Shown: positions 21,259-32,381 of the stretch, one piece after another
Numbering within the stretch: position 1 is the first letter of the stretch
Layout: each line of letters opens with the position of its first letter
Origin: Hypsibius dujardini
Taxonomy: Eukaryota; Tardigrada; Eutardigrada; Parachela; Hypsibiidae
Direction: 5' to 3'
Assembly (NCBI GenBank): GCA_001579985.1
Contig: LRSR01011757.1
Coordinates: 1 to 40,285, forward strand
DNA length: 40,285 bases
Notes under the pieces: generated by a model
Database searches by the model: none
Told to the model about the DNA's origin: nothing
What the model saw: only the letters and a program-made list of their open reading frames with translations
Translations under genes and position numbers: made by a program

Positions 21259-22600
21259 ACTAGTATACAAAAATCATATTAAATTATACTAAATTATTTA
21301 CTGTTTATTATTATTTAAATTATAACTATTCTATACGGAATTACACATATTTCGATACTATTGGATGTTGAAATTTAAACTGCTTGCATCGATCGAAGGG
21401 GATGCGCCTTTTACACATCTTGCAGCATATTGAGCAGATCTTTATTTTAGATGTCGGTAAAATAGTTTTTTGCAAATACGCTCATCGGATTAATTTACTG
21501 AATTTAATCGTGTTTACTTCGTAATTAAAATAATATTACAATTATTACGGCAAGTGTCCTCATTTTGTATTTTAATCGATTTTGTGCTAGGTATTTGATT
21601 ATATTTGTTTTATTATCCACTGCTTTATTTTTCGGAGAAGCTTAATGTGTTTATTAACCTTTCTTTTTCTAGAAATACTGATTCCGTTTCACTAAAATTT
21701 GCAGTTTTCCAAAAGAATGCTGTTTATCTCAGCAGCATTTTAAAAGTCGCAAGTTTGCTTATAGGCCCTGTTTGTAAAATTTATTCGTAATCTTGAATAA
21801 GTATTTAGTATAGAATACTGCGTATATGCAAAAGAGCGCGCAGTCAATGACCAATGAGCGAGACACAACAAATGTGGCGGGAAATCAGGCCGCAGGTGTA
21901 GTTCCTACGCGGCGTAACAAATACCGTATGCTCTACGCTTACTAGGCTTTTGTGGGAAGTGTTGGCGCACTTGTCTGGCCGAAGTTACGACCACAATTGG
22001 GAGTGACTGCCCAAGGGGCGTGGCTTCGGATGCCGCTCTCTGTCTGCCGCTGTGTCGCTGCAGCCGGGCCTCAATGCATCCGATTAAAAATTTCCGCATT
22101 CTCACTTCGTTTCTCTTATCTGAAAACGGGTCCATTAATCCATTTGACGACTTTGTTGTAACTGTGATAACCGCAGGTACAGCGAGAGAGAGAGAGAGAG
22201 AGAGCGAGAGCGAGAGCGAGAAAGACGAACCCGGCGACCGGAAAACGAGAACGAAACAACCAACACACACACACGTACACACACAGACACAGACAACGTC
22301 CGCCTGAAGCGACTCTCTCTGACTCTCTGCGACTGCAAGCGACCAATTAACCGCGACAAAAAAGTACAACACAGATACAGATACACAGGGAGACTCAGAC
22401 ATCAGTGTCCATCTCTCGCGGGCGAGTGCGCCATGTTTTGTCTCAACCTCCGATCATGTTCAGTGAAGCTTCGTTGTTTTGGTCCTTTTTCAGTCACACT
22501 TAACGTGCCGTGGCCGCGTGGATTTACGGCGGATTCGGCCTGACAGACAAGGCAGGGAAGCGGTGTATTGTCTGGGACGCGTCTTTGACTGTGCCGGGCA
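21259..22600. promoter_or_regulatory. Myosin-ID upstream region and presumed 5' UTR
   Basis: The interval is AT-rich to about 21800, then GC-richer. A (GA)n tract at 22182-22222 and an adjacent (AC)n run at 22261-22290 lie 300-400 bp before the myosin start, a typical position for a promoter or 5' UTR in invertebrates. No other gene is recognised. Promoter assignment is inference from position. Confidence 0.35.
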
Positions 22601-24671
22601 ATGGCCGTCCACGAAGGCAAGGAATACGGAGTGGGCGATCTGGTGTTGTTGGATAACATCACGGACGACTCAGTGGTGAACAATTTGAAGCTGCGGTGAG
22701 TGGATTTCGGTTGGGAACGTGTACTTCCGGTTAAGATACCGTTGACTATGTACGTTGTTTGATTGATTGTTTGATTGATGTCCTTAATAAAATACATTTT
22801 CTGCGTCGAGTTAATGGGTCTTTTATTATTTTTTCCATTTGGGACGTGAGGTATTTTGAATCCAACAATATACTGATATATTTATTTTTAGAGTGGGTAA
22901 GATTATTCACTAAAATGTATCATAAAAGAGAAATGCGGAATGACTTAAATTGACTTGAATTGAATTGAATTGAATCGAATCGAATCTGGGTTCATTTATT
23001 AGTTGTTTTTTCTGCGTTCGGAGTTAATAGGTCTGTGATTATTTTCTTTCATTTATGCCCTGACGTATTTCGAATCCAAAAATGTACTTTTATTTTAAGA
23101 AGTGTAATTATTCATTAAAATTTACTAACAGAGAAAAGTTCGGCATGAATCAAATGAAATTATTAGAAAGACACAGCTAAAAATGATCAAAAGTAAATTA
23201 CATTACCAAAAATAAAATGATTAGTCATAGGAAATTTTTTAATTCGATGAGTCGTACACTTGATTGGCTGATTAGGCGTACGTGCTCTTTCTTTCATCAT
23301 CCTTTATTGAACTGTTTTCTTCGCAATTGTAGCGCCTTATATTGTTTTCTTATAGCAATGTATTATGTTTATTATATCCTACACAATTTATGCCATTCTA
23401 AAAAATAAAATTATTCATTAAAATTGAAGTGCAATTGCGAAAACTTGTAACAGTGAAATAAACAAATTAGAACATACTTTGGTAAATGAACAAAAAGAAG
23501 TAAATAAACCGTTGTCGAGTTACACCACTTTTATCATATCTAATAACTGGCAGAATCTTTCTATTGATTGACTGAATAGGTATCATTTCGTTGGCTGACA
23601 TTTGTTTGAAACTGTTCCTAGTGGATGTTACGGTTAAGTTGATTGTCTGCATTGACTGAAAATGGTTGTCTGGATGTATTTAACTAAGTTCAAACAAGTT
23701 CAATTCAACGAGGAGGATCCGGAAGGATACGATGTCTGTGACACCTAGACGTCTTGATTACATGCATCACAATCGGCACTGATTATGCAGTCCAGGGAGT
23801 GAAGACAAGAAAGACTTCCGCTTGACTGAGCACAACCAGACAATGTGTAAAATATATGTATATACATAGTCAGACAATATCAAAAGTATTATATATTATA
23901 TCGCCTGTATGTGTGTACTAGTTATCTGGTCTCTTCGCGGTCCTTCGAAGGGGTTCTCTGTGATAAAACATGCCAGTTGCAGATCTTGTCTGCAAAGAGA
24001 GAGTCAATTGTCAGGCGAAAACTTTTACTGATAGCTTTTAACGACTTTCTCCGATTCACCCGGAAAGTTATGCCATCGATATAGAGATGAGTCATGGGTT
24101 TTATTTGAATTTGCATTTTTATGAGGTGCGCCTGGTACGCAGTTGATCAAACAAACGTCTCTGCCTGATGGACAGACATTTGAGTTTGTTTAGTGCCTGC
24201 TTGAGTTCGTGGGTGTGAAAAACAAGGGGGAGGGGTAAGTTGCAAGACATCGGTTATAGTATTGATTGAGCGGATTTTGCATGGTCAGCAGCACGATGTC
24301 TGGATGTGGGGTCTGTCTGGCGTTTTATCCTTTTTTGTCTGAATTTATAAGTAAGTGTCTGTTGTTGTCATTGCAGGTTCAGCAAAGGCAGAATCTACAG
24401 TTATATCGGCGAAGTGAGTTGTGGATGTGAAGCATTTCTGAAGCGGTAACATCTGTTGGCAAGTTTTGGGCAGGCTTGCCTGTCGTGTCTGGATGCTGGA
24501 TGCTTGATGCTTGTGCCTGCTCGCCTGTATCAGTCCGTGTGGTCTAAAAAGAATGTTATCTTTGTCTGTTTGAAGTTGTTTTTCTATCTGATTTGTAGCT
24601 GGCTACTTCTCTAGTTGTGTCTGTCTGTTTAGATGTCTGTCTATCTATCTGTCTGTCTGCATGCCTGTCTA

Positions 24672-24732
<61 letters not shown>

Positions 24733-26046
24733 GTCTGTCTGTCTGTCTGTTTGCCTGCCTGCCTGTTTGTCTGTCTGTCTGTCTGTCTTATTTACCATGT
24801 TTGTCTGCCCTCACGCTGGTTGTATGTGTGTATACTTATCTGAATGTCTGTGTCTCCGTTTGTCTGGGTACCAGCTTAATCTGTCTGCTTTTTGTGTCTC
24901 TGATATCTATTTCTTGGTTCAGTTAGTTTTTTGTCTGCCTATCTTGTATCTCTTGTGTATTCTTGGTATTTTGTTCCTTCTAACTTTATTAATGGATACT
25001 TTTTTGCGGTCTCCTTGCAGGTGGTAGTGAGTGTGAACCCTTACAAGCAGGTCAACATCTACGGTCAAGATGTCGTGCAGCAGTACAAGAACCGCGAGTT
25101 CTACGAGCGTCCGCCGCACATTTTTGCCCTGGCTGACGCCTCCTACAAGACCATGCGCCGGCTCAATAAGGACACTTGCATCGTTATTTCCGGTAACACG
25201 CCGACCGAGAGGTCTTGTCTGTCTGTCTGTCTCACTCCTTTCAGGCGTGACTGACTTGAGCTTTTCTTCTTTCCGCGACAGGTGAAAGTGGATCCGGCAA
25301 GACGGAGGCCTCCAAGGTCTGACTTAGTGCTGCTGTTTAACTATCCTGTTTAACAATCCTGTTTAACAAACCTTTTTCTTTGACGAAACAGTTTGTTTGT
25401 CATTCTTAAGGCATTTAAAATAATAATTTTATTAAATTTCTTATCATTTTAAATATGTTTAGGACTTGTAAGCAGAAATATATTTTTAATATACGGTAAA
25501 CTTACATTTAAATATACATTGCGTACATTTAATATGCATTCACATTTAAATATACAGTTACAGTTAATACACATTTAAACTCTATGTTTGTGATTTTTAA
25601 TAAATTAAAACATATTTTATTTGATGGATAATAACAGCCAGGTTTGCGAGCAAGAATTTCACGATTTCTCTCCTGACCTGTTTTGTTTCGCTTTAGATTG
25701 TGATGCGATACATTGCCGCCGTGACTAACGCCAACCAGCGAGCGGAAATTGAAAGGTGTGGTTGGGTTGGTTATTTGTGCTGCAGCTGCTTGTTTGTATG
25801 GTCCCCCTGATGATTGATTTCTTTATGTGTTTGACTTAACTTGTTAAGCATGCTTGATTAACGATGGGGGATCGGGTTTCCTCATTCAGGGTCAAGAATA
25901 TCCTCATCCAGTCAACCTGCATCTTGGAGGCGTTCGGCAATGCCAAGACTAACAGAAATGACAACTCCTCCAGATTTGTAAGCCTAGCGTTTATTTATCT
26001 ATCTGTCTGCCGGTTTGCCTGTCTGTCTGTCTGTCTTTCTGTCTGT

Positions 26047-26104
<58 letters not shown>

Positions 26105-26674
26105 ATCTGCCTGTCTGCTTGTCTGCCTGCCTGCCTGCCTGTCTGTATGTCTGTATGTCTCTCAGGCATGACTAACTCAGACTAATTCACTCTCTGATTC
26201 TGTGTCCCTTCTCTACAGGGCAAGTACATGGACATCAATTTCGACTTCAAAGGGGATCCAGTCGGTGGAAATATCGAGAATTATCTACTGGAAAAGGTAC
26301 TCAAGTTTACGTTTATCTGTGCCGTCCTGGATTTCTTATTCGTTGTCATGTTCCTTTTGCCTTAGTCTCGGGTGGTTCTGCAACATGCTGGTGAGAGGAA
26401 CTTCCACGCCTTTTATCAGCTGCTGGTTGGTGGGTCCGACAAGCTTCTTTCCGCTTTACACCTCAAGCGCGATCACAAGTCCTACGCGTACGTCAGTCAC
26501 GGCACTGCTCATCCCGTCAATACCATCAACGATAAGCAGGACTTTCAGAGTGTCGGAGCAGCCTTGAATTCCTTGGGGTTGTCCACGGAGCAGACAGAAA
26601 CTATTTGGCGGATTGTTGCTTCGATTTTGCATCTAGTACGTATTGAGGCACAACCACCAGTTAGCCTGGCAAGC

Positions 26675-26711
<37 letters not shown>

Positions 26712-27795
26712 CACATGCAATCAGATCAACGTACTCACTGGCAGACATAGAGACAGGCAGGCGGATGAAATGGCTGTCTGTCAATGTTTCCTTTTCTTTT
26801 CAGGGCAATATCACTTTTACAAAAGACGGAGACCACGTCAATGTTGCTAACATGGATCGCCTGCAATCAGTTGCCAAAATGCTCCATATCTCCGACAAAG
26901 ACTTCAAACAGGCCCTCCTATCCCGAACTGTAGCTGCCCGGGGCGAGGTGATGGATAAACCGCTCACACAAAGTGAGGCCTTATATGCCCGGGATGCATT
27001 TGCCAAGGTTAGTCAGGTTGCCTTATTTTAGTTTTCCGTCTGGCTAATGCCACTAATGATTGACCTTTCGTTTATCCATCTTCTCTTGTATCTGCTTGCC
27101 TGTCCATTGATCTGTCTGTCTATCTGTCTCTCTGTTTGCTTGTTTGGTTGTCTGCCTGTATCTCTTTATCTGTCTGTCTGTCTGTCCGTCTATATGTATG
27201 TATGTTTGACTGTCTGTTTGTCTGTCTTTCTGTGTACCCGACAGTGTGCGTGTCTGAGGTCTCTTTGTTTGTGCGTGCCTTATTCCCTCAGCCTGCCTGT
27301 TTCTCCTCTGTTGTGTTTCCTTGGCCTTCTAAGTCATTGTTCTTGTTTCATTAGGCAATTTACGAGCGGCTCTTCACATGGGTGGTACAGCAGATTAACG
27401 AGACCCTCCGACCACCCGCTAATCCCTCTGCTTCACTCTACGGGAAGAACACCGTTATCGGTGTGCTAGACATTTACGGTTTCGAAATTTTCGAGACCAA
27501 CAGCTTCGAGCAGTTTTGCATCAATTACTGCAACGAGAAGCTGCAGCAGCTATTCATCGAATTGGTTCTCAAGCAGGAACAGGAAGAGTACGAGCGGGAG
27601 GGTATCCACTGGACCCCGGTTGAGTACTTTAACAACCGGATTATCTGCGATCTCGTCGAGCAGCAGCACAATGGAATCATTGCCTTGATGGATGAAGCCT
27701 GTTTGAACGTCGGAAAAACGACTGATCAAGTAAATGCGACAAAATTATGTCTGTCTGACTGACTAGCTGTCAGTATGTCTGTCTGCATGTATCTA

Positions 27796-27860
<65 letters not shown>

Positions 27861-29558
27861 GCCTGCCTGCCTGACAAATTATTATCATTTTTTTCAGACT
27901 TTCCTCGAGGCGATGGACAAGAAATTTCTCAAACACGGCCACTACACTAGCCGCCAAACTGCCCAGCAGGATAAGACCCTCGCTCACCACCGCGAGTTCC
28001 GCATCAAACACTACGCCGGCGATGTAGTCTACACCGTTGACGGTTTTCTCGACAAGAACCGTGATCCCATCTTCCAGGACTTTAAACGCCTGCTATTCAA
28101 CAGCAAAGACTCCCTGATCCGTGATATGTGGCCGGAAGGCGCCGCCCACAAGACGACTGTGACCAAACGCCCCCTCACCACCGCCACTGTCTTCAAGAAT
28201 TCCATGCTGGCGCTGGTGCAGAAACTTCAAACCAAAGAGCCACATTACATCAGGTATAAATAAAGTGCTCCATTTAAACAATGAAATAAAATAAAAAAAA
28301 TTAATTGCCTAAATTGAAATGCGATATTTAGATAACCGAATATTCGGTTAACGTTTTGAAATTTAAATTCGATGTGAATACATTTTATTTTTTTGGCCAT
28401 ATGCTTTAAAATTAATTTTTGGAGATACATTTGATTCAAAAAACTGTATGTCCATTTCTAATAACTGTAATAGTTTTTATAAAATTTCAAAAGTTGCTTT
28501 TACTAATGCTACAGGAATATTTAATTAATGTTCATAATTACGCAAAAATCAAACATTGTATTTAGTATTTATACTTAACTACTTTGCAGTATCGTTTGAC
28601 GAAAACCAAAGTTGTAATTACTGTAATTAGGGTTTTGCTTTGGTTTCAGATGTATTAAACCGAATGAAATCAAATCGCCCTCACAGTTTGACGAAGTGCG
28701 AGTGAAGCATCAAATCCACTATCTCAACATCACCGAGAACGTTCGAGTGCGACGAGCCGGGTTCGCCTACCGGATGGTCTACAAGCGCTTCCTGCAACGC
28801 TACAAGTTGATCTGTCAAAAGACGTGGCCAAATTTCCCCGGAAGTGACGTGGACGGAGTCAAGGCCATTCTCACGGAGCATCGCCTAGCGAAGGACGCGG
28901 CATTCGGAAAGACCAAAGTGTTTATTCGCTCACCGGAAAGTGTGCATTACCTCGAAGAGGCACGGAACAAGAAGCTGCCGGAGCTGATTGTCTTGCTGCA
29001 ACGTGTACGCAGGCGACAGACAGACAGAGCAAACAGACATACAAAGAGACAGAGAGACAGACAGGCAGGCAAACTGACAGACAGACAAATAGACATACAA
29101 AGAGACATACAAAGAGACATACAAAGAGACAGAGAGACAGACAGGTAGGCAAGCAGACAGACTGACAGAGCCTTTTAAGAGAAAGTCCCCTAAAATTGAC
29201 ATCAATTGCGCATCCTCGTGCGGAGAACTTCGTGTCCATGCTAGTGGAAGGTGCTTTGCCGCTTCCTTTCGGTCGAAATAGAAGGCACCATTGTGCAGGG
29301 CGGCATGGGTCCTGGGAATGGTAGCCAGCCAGACAGTTGTATCGGCACCCTCTTCAGGAGAACGTAAGAATGAGTGTAGGAGCTTGTGGAAAGTAGGAAG
29401 AGAGGTCTGCACGCCAGGGGTGTCGACCCAGCCGGGATGCATCGAGAGGAAAAGAATCCCGGGATGCTTCATCGCGAACTGCTCCATCATGACAACTTGC
29501 TGACGTTTATGCTATAAAAATAATACTAATAATGTCAGTTGACATCGAAAACAAAACA

Positions 29559-29599
<41 letters not shown>

Positions 29600-31094
29600 T
29601 CTGTAGTGTTTTCTGTTTGTCCAGATGTGGAGAGGAGCCCTGGCCCGAAAGCAGTATCGACGGATGCTGGCCGTTCGGAGCATCATCCGTGCATACCGGA
29701 ACCACAAACTTCGCAGCTATTTGGGGAAACTTCAGATCATGTTCAAGGGTGTGGATCGTCGGCCGGATTTGGGCAAGAGTATTCGCTGGCCGGAACCGCC
29801 AAAAACTCTCCGCCGCTTTGTCGACCACACCAAAGTCATTTTCAATCGGTAAATTGGGGGACGGTTTTATTCAAGCTTCGCCTAGCCTTTTGTAGCAAAT
29901 TATGATTCTTTAATAGTTAAAAATGTTATTACTTATTACATTTTTCATTTATCTCTACGGTCTGTATTTACTGACATGTATTAATTTTATTTATTGCATG
30001 ATTATTGTGACAATTGGCTGTTGTTGTAATTATTATTGGATAACTTATTGAGTATTTCGTTTCAACAGGTGGCGCGCATCGAAGGTCCTGAAACGCTTGC
30101 CACGTGACGACTGGGATCAAGTCCGTACCAAGATTGCCGCCTACGATTGCCTCCACGGTCGCCGAAAGCACTGCCACTTTGATCGACGCTGGCAGGGCAA
30201 CTATCTGGCCACCTCGCAGGAGAATCCAGAGTCTGCGACGTTTGTCCAGTCCTTGAACAGTCTCCGCTCCCATGACGGCTTCAAACTGGCCATATTTTCC
30301 GCTTTCATCACCAAAGTCAATCGACACCTCAAGTCCGCCGATCGTGCCATCCTCATCACCGAGAAGAGCATCTACAAATTGGATGACAAGAAGTTCAAGT
30401 CTATGAAAACCGCGTTACCGTTGGACCAAGTTAGTGCATTGTCTATCTGTCTGTCTCTCTATTTGTCTGGCTGTCTGCCTGTCTATCTGCCTGCCTATCT
30501 GCCTGCCTGTTTGTCTGTCTGCGTGTGTGTGTGTCTGTCTATGTGTCTGTCTGTGTGTCTGTTTGTTTGTCTCTCTGTCTGTCTGCCTGTTTGTATATGT
30601 GTCTGCCTGTCTGATTCTTCGTTTGCCCTGTTCAACTACTTGACCGTCTGTCTTTCGAAAGTGTTGCATGACTGTTTGTCTATCTATTAATTAATATTTT
30701 TTTTCCAGGTGTCTGGATTGAGCATCTCAGACGGGAATGATCAGTTAGTTGTGATCCACTTTAACAACAAGTCCGACTTTGCCTTCTGTCTGCGGACCAG
30801 CAGCGGAGAGAACCGCGTGGCTGAGCTGGTCGGAGTCCTCGTCAATCGAATCCGACAGTACGGCAAATTTAATTTTCGTTCCTCAATCCGCTGCTTCATG
30901 TGTCTTGATGTTTCGATTTTGTTTGCAGGGCTTATCGGCGGGACCTGAAAGTGACGGTCGCCGCCAACGACCTTCACTGCCTCTTCGGACGAAAATCCTG
31001 CCGCATCGTCATTCACCCCACCTCTAACGGTCTGCTGACCCCGATTTTCCGCAAGAATGGCGCGGATTGTCTGACCTTCGAGACTCCAGCTTAA
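22601..31094 (+). CDS. MYO1D: Unconventional myosin ID (Myo31DF homologue), 16 exons, 1007 aa
   Basis: Exons: 22601-22695, 24377-24413, 25021-25192, 25282-25316, 25697-25755, 25890-25977, 26219-26296, 26366-26635, 26804-27007, 27355-27729, 27898-28253, 28650-29004, 29625-29848, 30069-30429, 30709-30857, 30929-31094. All are GT-AG and join in frame to 1007 residues; human MYO1D has 1006. The product is a monomeric actin motor linking membranes to cortical actin; Drosophila Myo31DF sets left-right asymmetry (family knowledge). The motor domain (1 to about 695) has P-loop GESGSGKT (102-109), switch-[13 protein letters not shown], switch-[17 protein letters not shown], relay NEKLQQLF and a TEDS-site Thr333. 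Two IQ motifs follow ([13 protein letters not shown], then [17 protein letters not shown]), binding calmodulin-type light chains. A TH1 lipid-binding tail (about 780-1000) ends in LTFETPA. Start Met was chosen by alignment to family N-termini. Confidence 0.97.
22696..24376 (+). other. Myosin-ID intron 1 (1681 nt)
   Basis: The longest intron of the gene, between CTGCG|GTGAGT and TTGCAG|GTTCAG. It is AT-rich with TTGA/GATT repeats near 22759-22785 and 22940-22985. A partial duplication (ttctgcgt.g.gttaa..ggtct.t.attatttt) occurs near 22798-22835 and 23010-23045. No nested gene seen. Confidence 0.6.
24617..24790. repeat. (CTGT)n microsatellite, myosin-ID intron 2
   Basis: Near-pure CTGT from about 24617 to 24790 in a 607-nt intron, with CTGC and CTAT interruptions. 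Translation gives SVCLSVCL artefacts. Confidence 0.95.
25193..25281 (+). repeat. 89-nt intron 3 with CTGT tract, splitting the P-loop codon
   Basis: This short phase-1 intron interrupts the first Gly codon of [12 protein letters not shown] repeats at 25211-25232 are followed by a CTGAC branch-point-like word and a pyrimidine run before CGACAG. Confidence 0.85.
25998..26160. repeat. CTGT/CCTG microsatellite, myosin-ID intron 6
   Basis: CTGT units grade into a nearly pure (CCTG)n block at about 26047-26104 and back to CTGT. The change of repeat type within one array points to successive expansions of different units. Confidence 0.95.
26673..26712. repeat. (CAGA)n microsatellite, myosin-ID intron 8
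   Basis: About ten units of CAGA, the opposite orientation to most arrays in this gene, in a 168-nt intron. Confidence 0.95.
27110..27235. repeat. Imperfect CTGT tract, myosin-ID intron 9
   Basis: Degenerate CTGT/CTAT units fill the centre of a 347-nt intron. Confidence 0.85.
27776..27873. repeat. (CTGT)n microsatellite, myosin-ID intron 10
   Basis: Near-pure CTGT units with a CCTG tail fill most of a 168-nt intron, ending about 25 nt before the acceptor. Confidence 0.95.
29015..29166. repeat. CAGA / AGACATACAA repeat, myosin-ID intron 12
   Basis: CAGA units plus four copies of AGACATACAAAG lie between myosin exon 12 and the antisense dehydrogenase segment. Confidence 0.9.
29167..29511 (-). 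pseudogene. DHRS12: DHRS12-like short-chain dehydrogenase C-terminal exon, antisense inside MYO1D intron 12
   Basis: On the minus strand an acceptor (TTTTATAG) at 29512 is followed by an open frame starting HKRQQVV, the position of the catalytic Lys of the SDR YxxxK motif. It continues through [44 protein letters not shown] and ends near [10 protein letters not shown]. These are hallmarks of the C-terminal third of DHRS12-type SDR proteins (family knowledge). No stop follows at the expected end; the frame runs into CAGA repeats and into antisense myosin exon 12, stopping only at 28930. I found no upstream exons (Rossmann GxxxGxG part) in the neighbouring introns. It is either the last exon of a gene interleaved with the myosin or a captured exon fragment. 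Codon use is gene-like, so decay is recent or absent. Confidence 0.72.
29557..29600. repeat. (CAGA)n microsatellite, end of myosin-ID intron 12
   Basis: About ten CAGA units ending 25 nt before the exon-13 acceptor. Confidence 0.95.
30438..30616. repeat. Imperfect CTGT/CTGC tract, myosin-ID intron 14
   Basis: CTGT, CTGC and GTGT units fill the 279-nt intron between two TH1-domain exons. Confidence 0.9.
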
Positions 31095-31356
31095 ATTGTG
31101 CGGAAGTTTTGTTCTATCTGTTTCGGTTGGCTTTGTTCGCCGCGGCCCGGTTTTGTTCCTCTATAGTGGTAGATGCAGATTATTTTTGTTCGCTTGAACG
31201 TGCTACATTACTCTTTCTACATTTTGTTTTGGTTCTATCAGTTTTGGCTACCCGGTTTTCTTAGAACTTTTTTCAGGTGCTGAACGTGGTCCGATCGCTT
31301 TTGCCTTTTTTGTGCTGTGTGGCGTGCCATATAACTAAAAGACTTTTTGAGTGTAT

Positions 31357-31362
31357 AATAAA
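31357..31362 (+). terminator. Poly(A) signal of myosin ID
   Basis: Canonical AATAAA 263 nt past the myosin stop, followed by a GT-rich stretch. It is the first canonical hexamer I found downstream. Confidence 0.7.
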
Positions 31363-31456
31363 GACCAGTATGATTTGCAATTTGCATGGCAATATTTTTT
31401 AATATGGGCACTCACAAAAACAGGATATTTAAATTAAGAGGTGGCAGAGGTGGTTT

Positions 31457-31774
31457 TTTGCCGATGAAGCTCGGCAGAACATGTCGCTTCTTAAACCCCG
31501 ACAGAGCTGTTACCTGAACTTCCTGGAAGAGAGCCGACCGAGCATAGTAGCCGCCAGTAATTCGTCCATCCTGTCATCCCACAACATCAGTGCCAGTGAT
31601 CTGGCCTCCAATGCTCGTGAGGATGAAAAGAGCAATAGTCTGCCTCTGCTTTCCCGACAGGGGTGGATGTGCTTTTTTTGTTCTCCTTCCGTTTGTGCCT
31701 TTAGTGATTTAAGGGAATCGGCGTCTTGGACTTTAGCAGCGCAAACAAGGAAGGGAACCGTCCGCTGTTACTAG
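31457..31774 (+). other. Unassigned open frame between the myosin and syntaxin 3' ends
   Basis: A frame of about 100 codons (with MSLLKPRQSCY, NFLEESRPS, ASDLASNAREDEK inside) has gene-like codon use to about 31660, then becomes Phe/Cys-rich. A pyrimidine run and CGACAG at 31645-31662 could equally be a splice acceptor. No domain is recognised. It may be an exon of an unseen gene or chance. Confidence 0.2.
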
Positions 31775-31796
31775 TACTTGGCCAGCCGTAGCCATT

Positions 31797-31811
31797 TTTA
31801 TTGTTTTTATT
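31797..31811 (-). terminator. Candidate poly(A) signals of the syntaxin gene
   Basis: Two minus-strand AATAAA hexamers (31797-31802 and 31806-31811) lie about 250 nt past the distal anchor exon, converging on the myosin 3' end. Confidence 0.5.
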
Positions 31812-32056
31812 GTGTTATTAGAATGAAAAAAGTTTAGTATGGGTGGTGGCCGGAGCCTCCGATCGTTGTCCGGGTGTTGTCTATCTGGAATCCACATCTG
31901 AACTCATTTTTTTATCATATAATTATTTAATTAGCCTTTAAAAAAGTTGTTTGCATAGTATAAGCAGTGTTTTGGATCATTCTGAGGATTTCTGGGATAT
32001 GTAGATAGAATAAGATATTGAGTCCGTACCAATCTAACGGGCTGAAAAGTAGGCGC

Positions 32057-32125
32057 TCAAAAGATTCCAAAGAGAATGACAACTGCAATTACCACCAGCA
32101 GAATGGTCTTTTTCCTTCATTTTGT
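32057..32125 (-). pseudogene. Distal copy of the syntaxin membrane-anchor exon with in-frame TGA
   Basis: Minus strand, acceptor TGCTTCAG then ACA AAA TGA AGG AAA AAG. The encoded string is T-K-stop-RKK followed by the hydrophobic run TILLVVIAVVILFGIF and a TGA stop, 23 codons. It aligns codon for codon with the start of the proximal anchor exon at 32483 (TKARKK...), where the TGA position is GCG (Ala). The hydrophobic segment is intact, so only one codon breaks the exon. If spliced, it would give a syntaxin ending at TK without a membrane anchor. It could be a decaying duplicate or an alternative terminal exon. Confidence 0.6.
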
Positions 32126-32381
32126 CTGAAGCAGAAAATGAGAGACAGGTTGAAACCGGCTATCCTACGAATGCTGGTTCAGAAAGGAAAACAATCAAGC
32201 TGAGAAAAGGATGGAAAAAGGAAAGAAACTTTTAAATTAAGTAGCATTAGCTAATCATATGAAATCATACCCACTATATAAAAATGTAGTAATAACACAC
32301 AAGCAAAAACTATTACACTATTATATTGCTGGGAATGGGAAATGAGCGGAACGAAGGAAATCAGCCCGATAGAGTGCGTGA

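Noticed and set aside
24617-25027. Open frames rich in SVCLSVCL or TDRQTDRQ (also at 570-935, 4238-4522, 8785-9046, 10465-10920, 27047-27469, 27775-27870, 30434-30643)
   Set aside because: They are frame-neutral translations of CTGT/CAGA arrays (a tetranucleotide is open in all frames) and lie in introns or spacers.
29849-30708. Upstream exons of the antisense DHRS12-like gene in myosin introns 13 and 14
   Set aside because: Minus-strand reading shows only AT-rich sequence and CTGT repeats, without the TGxxxGIG or NNAG motifs.
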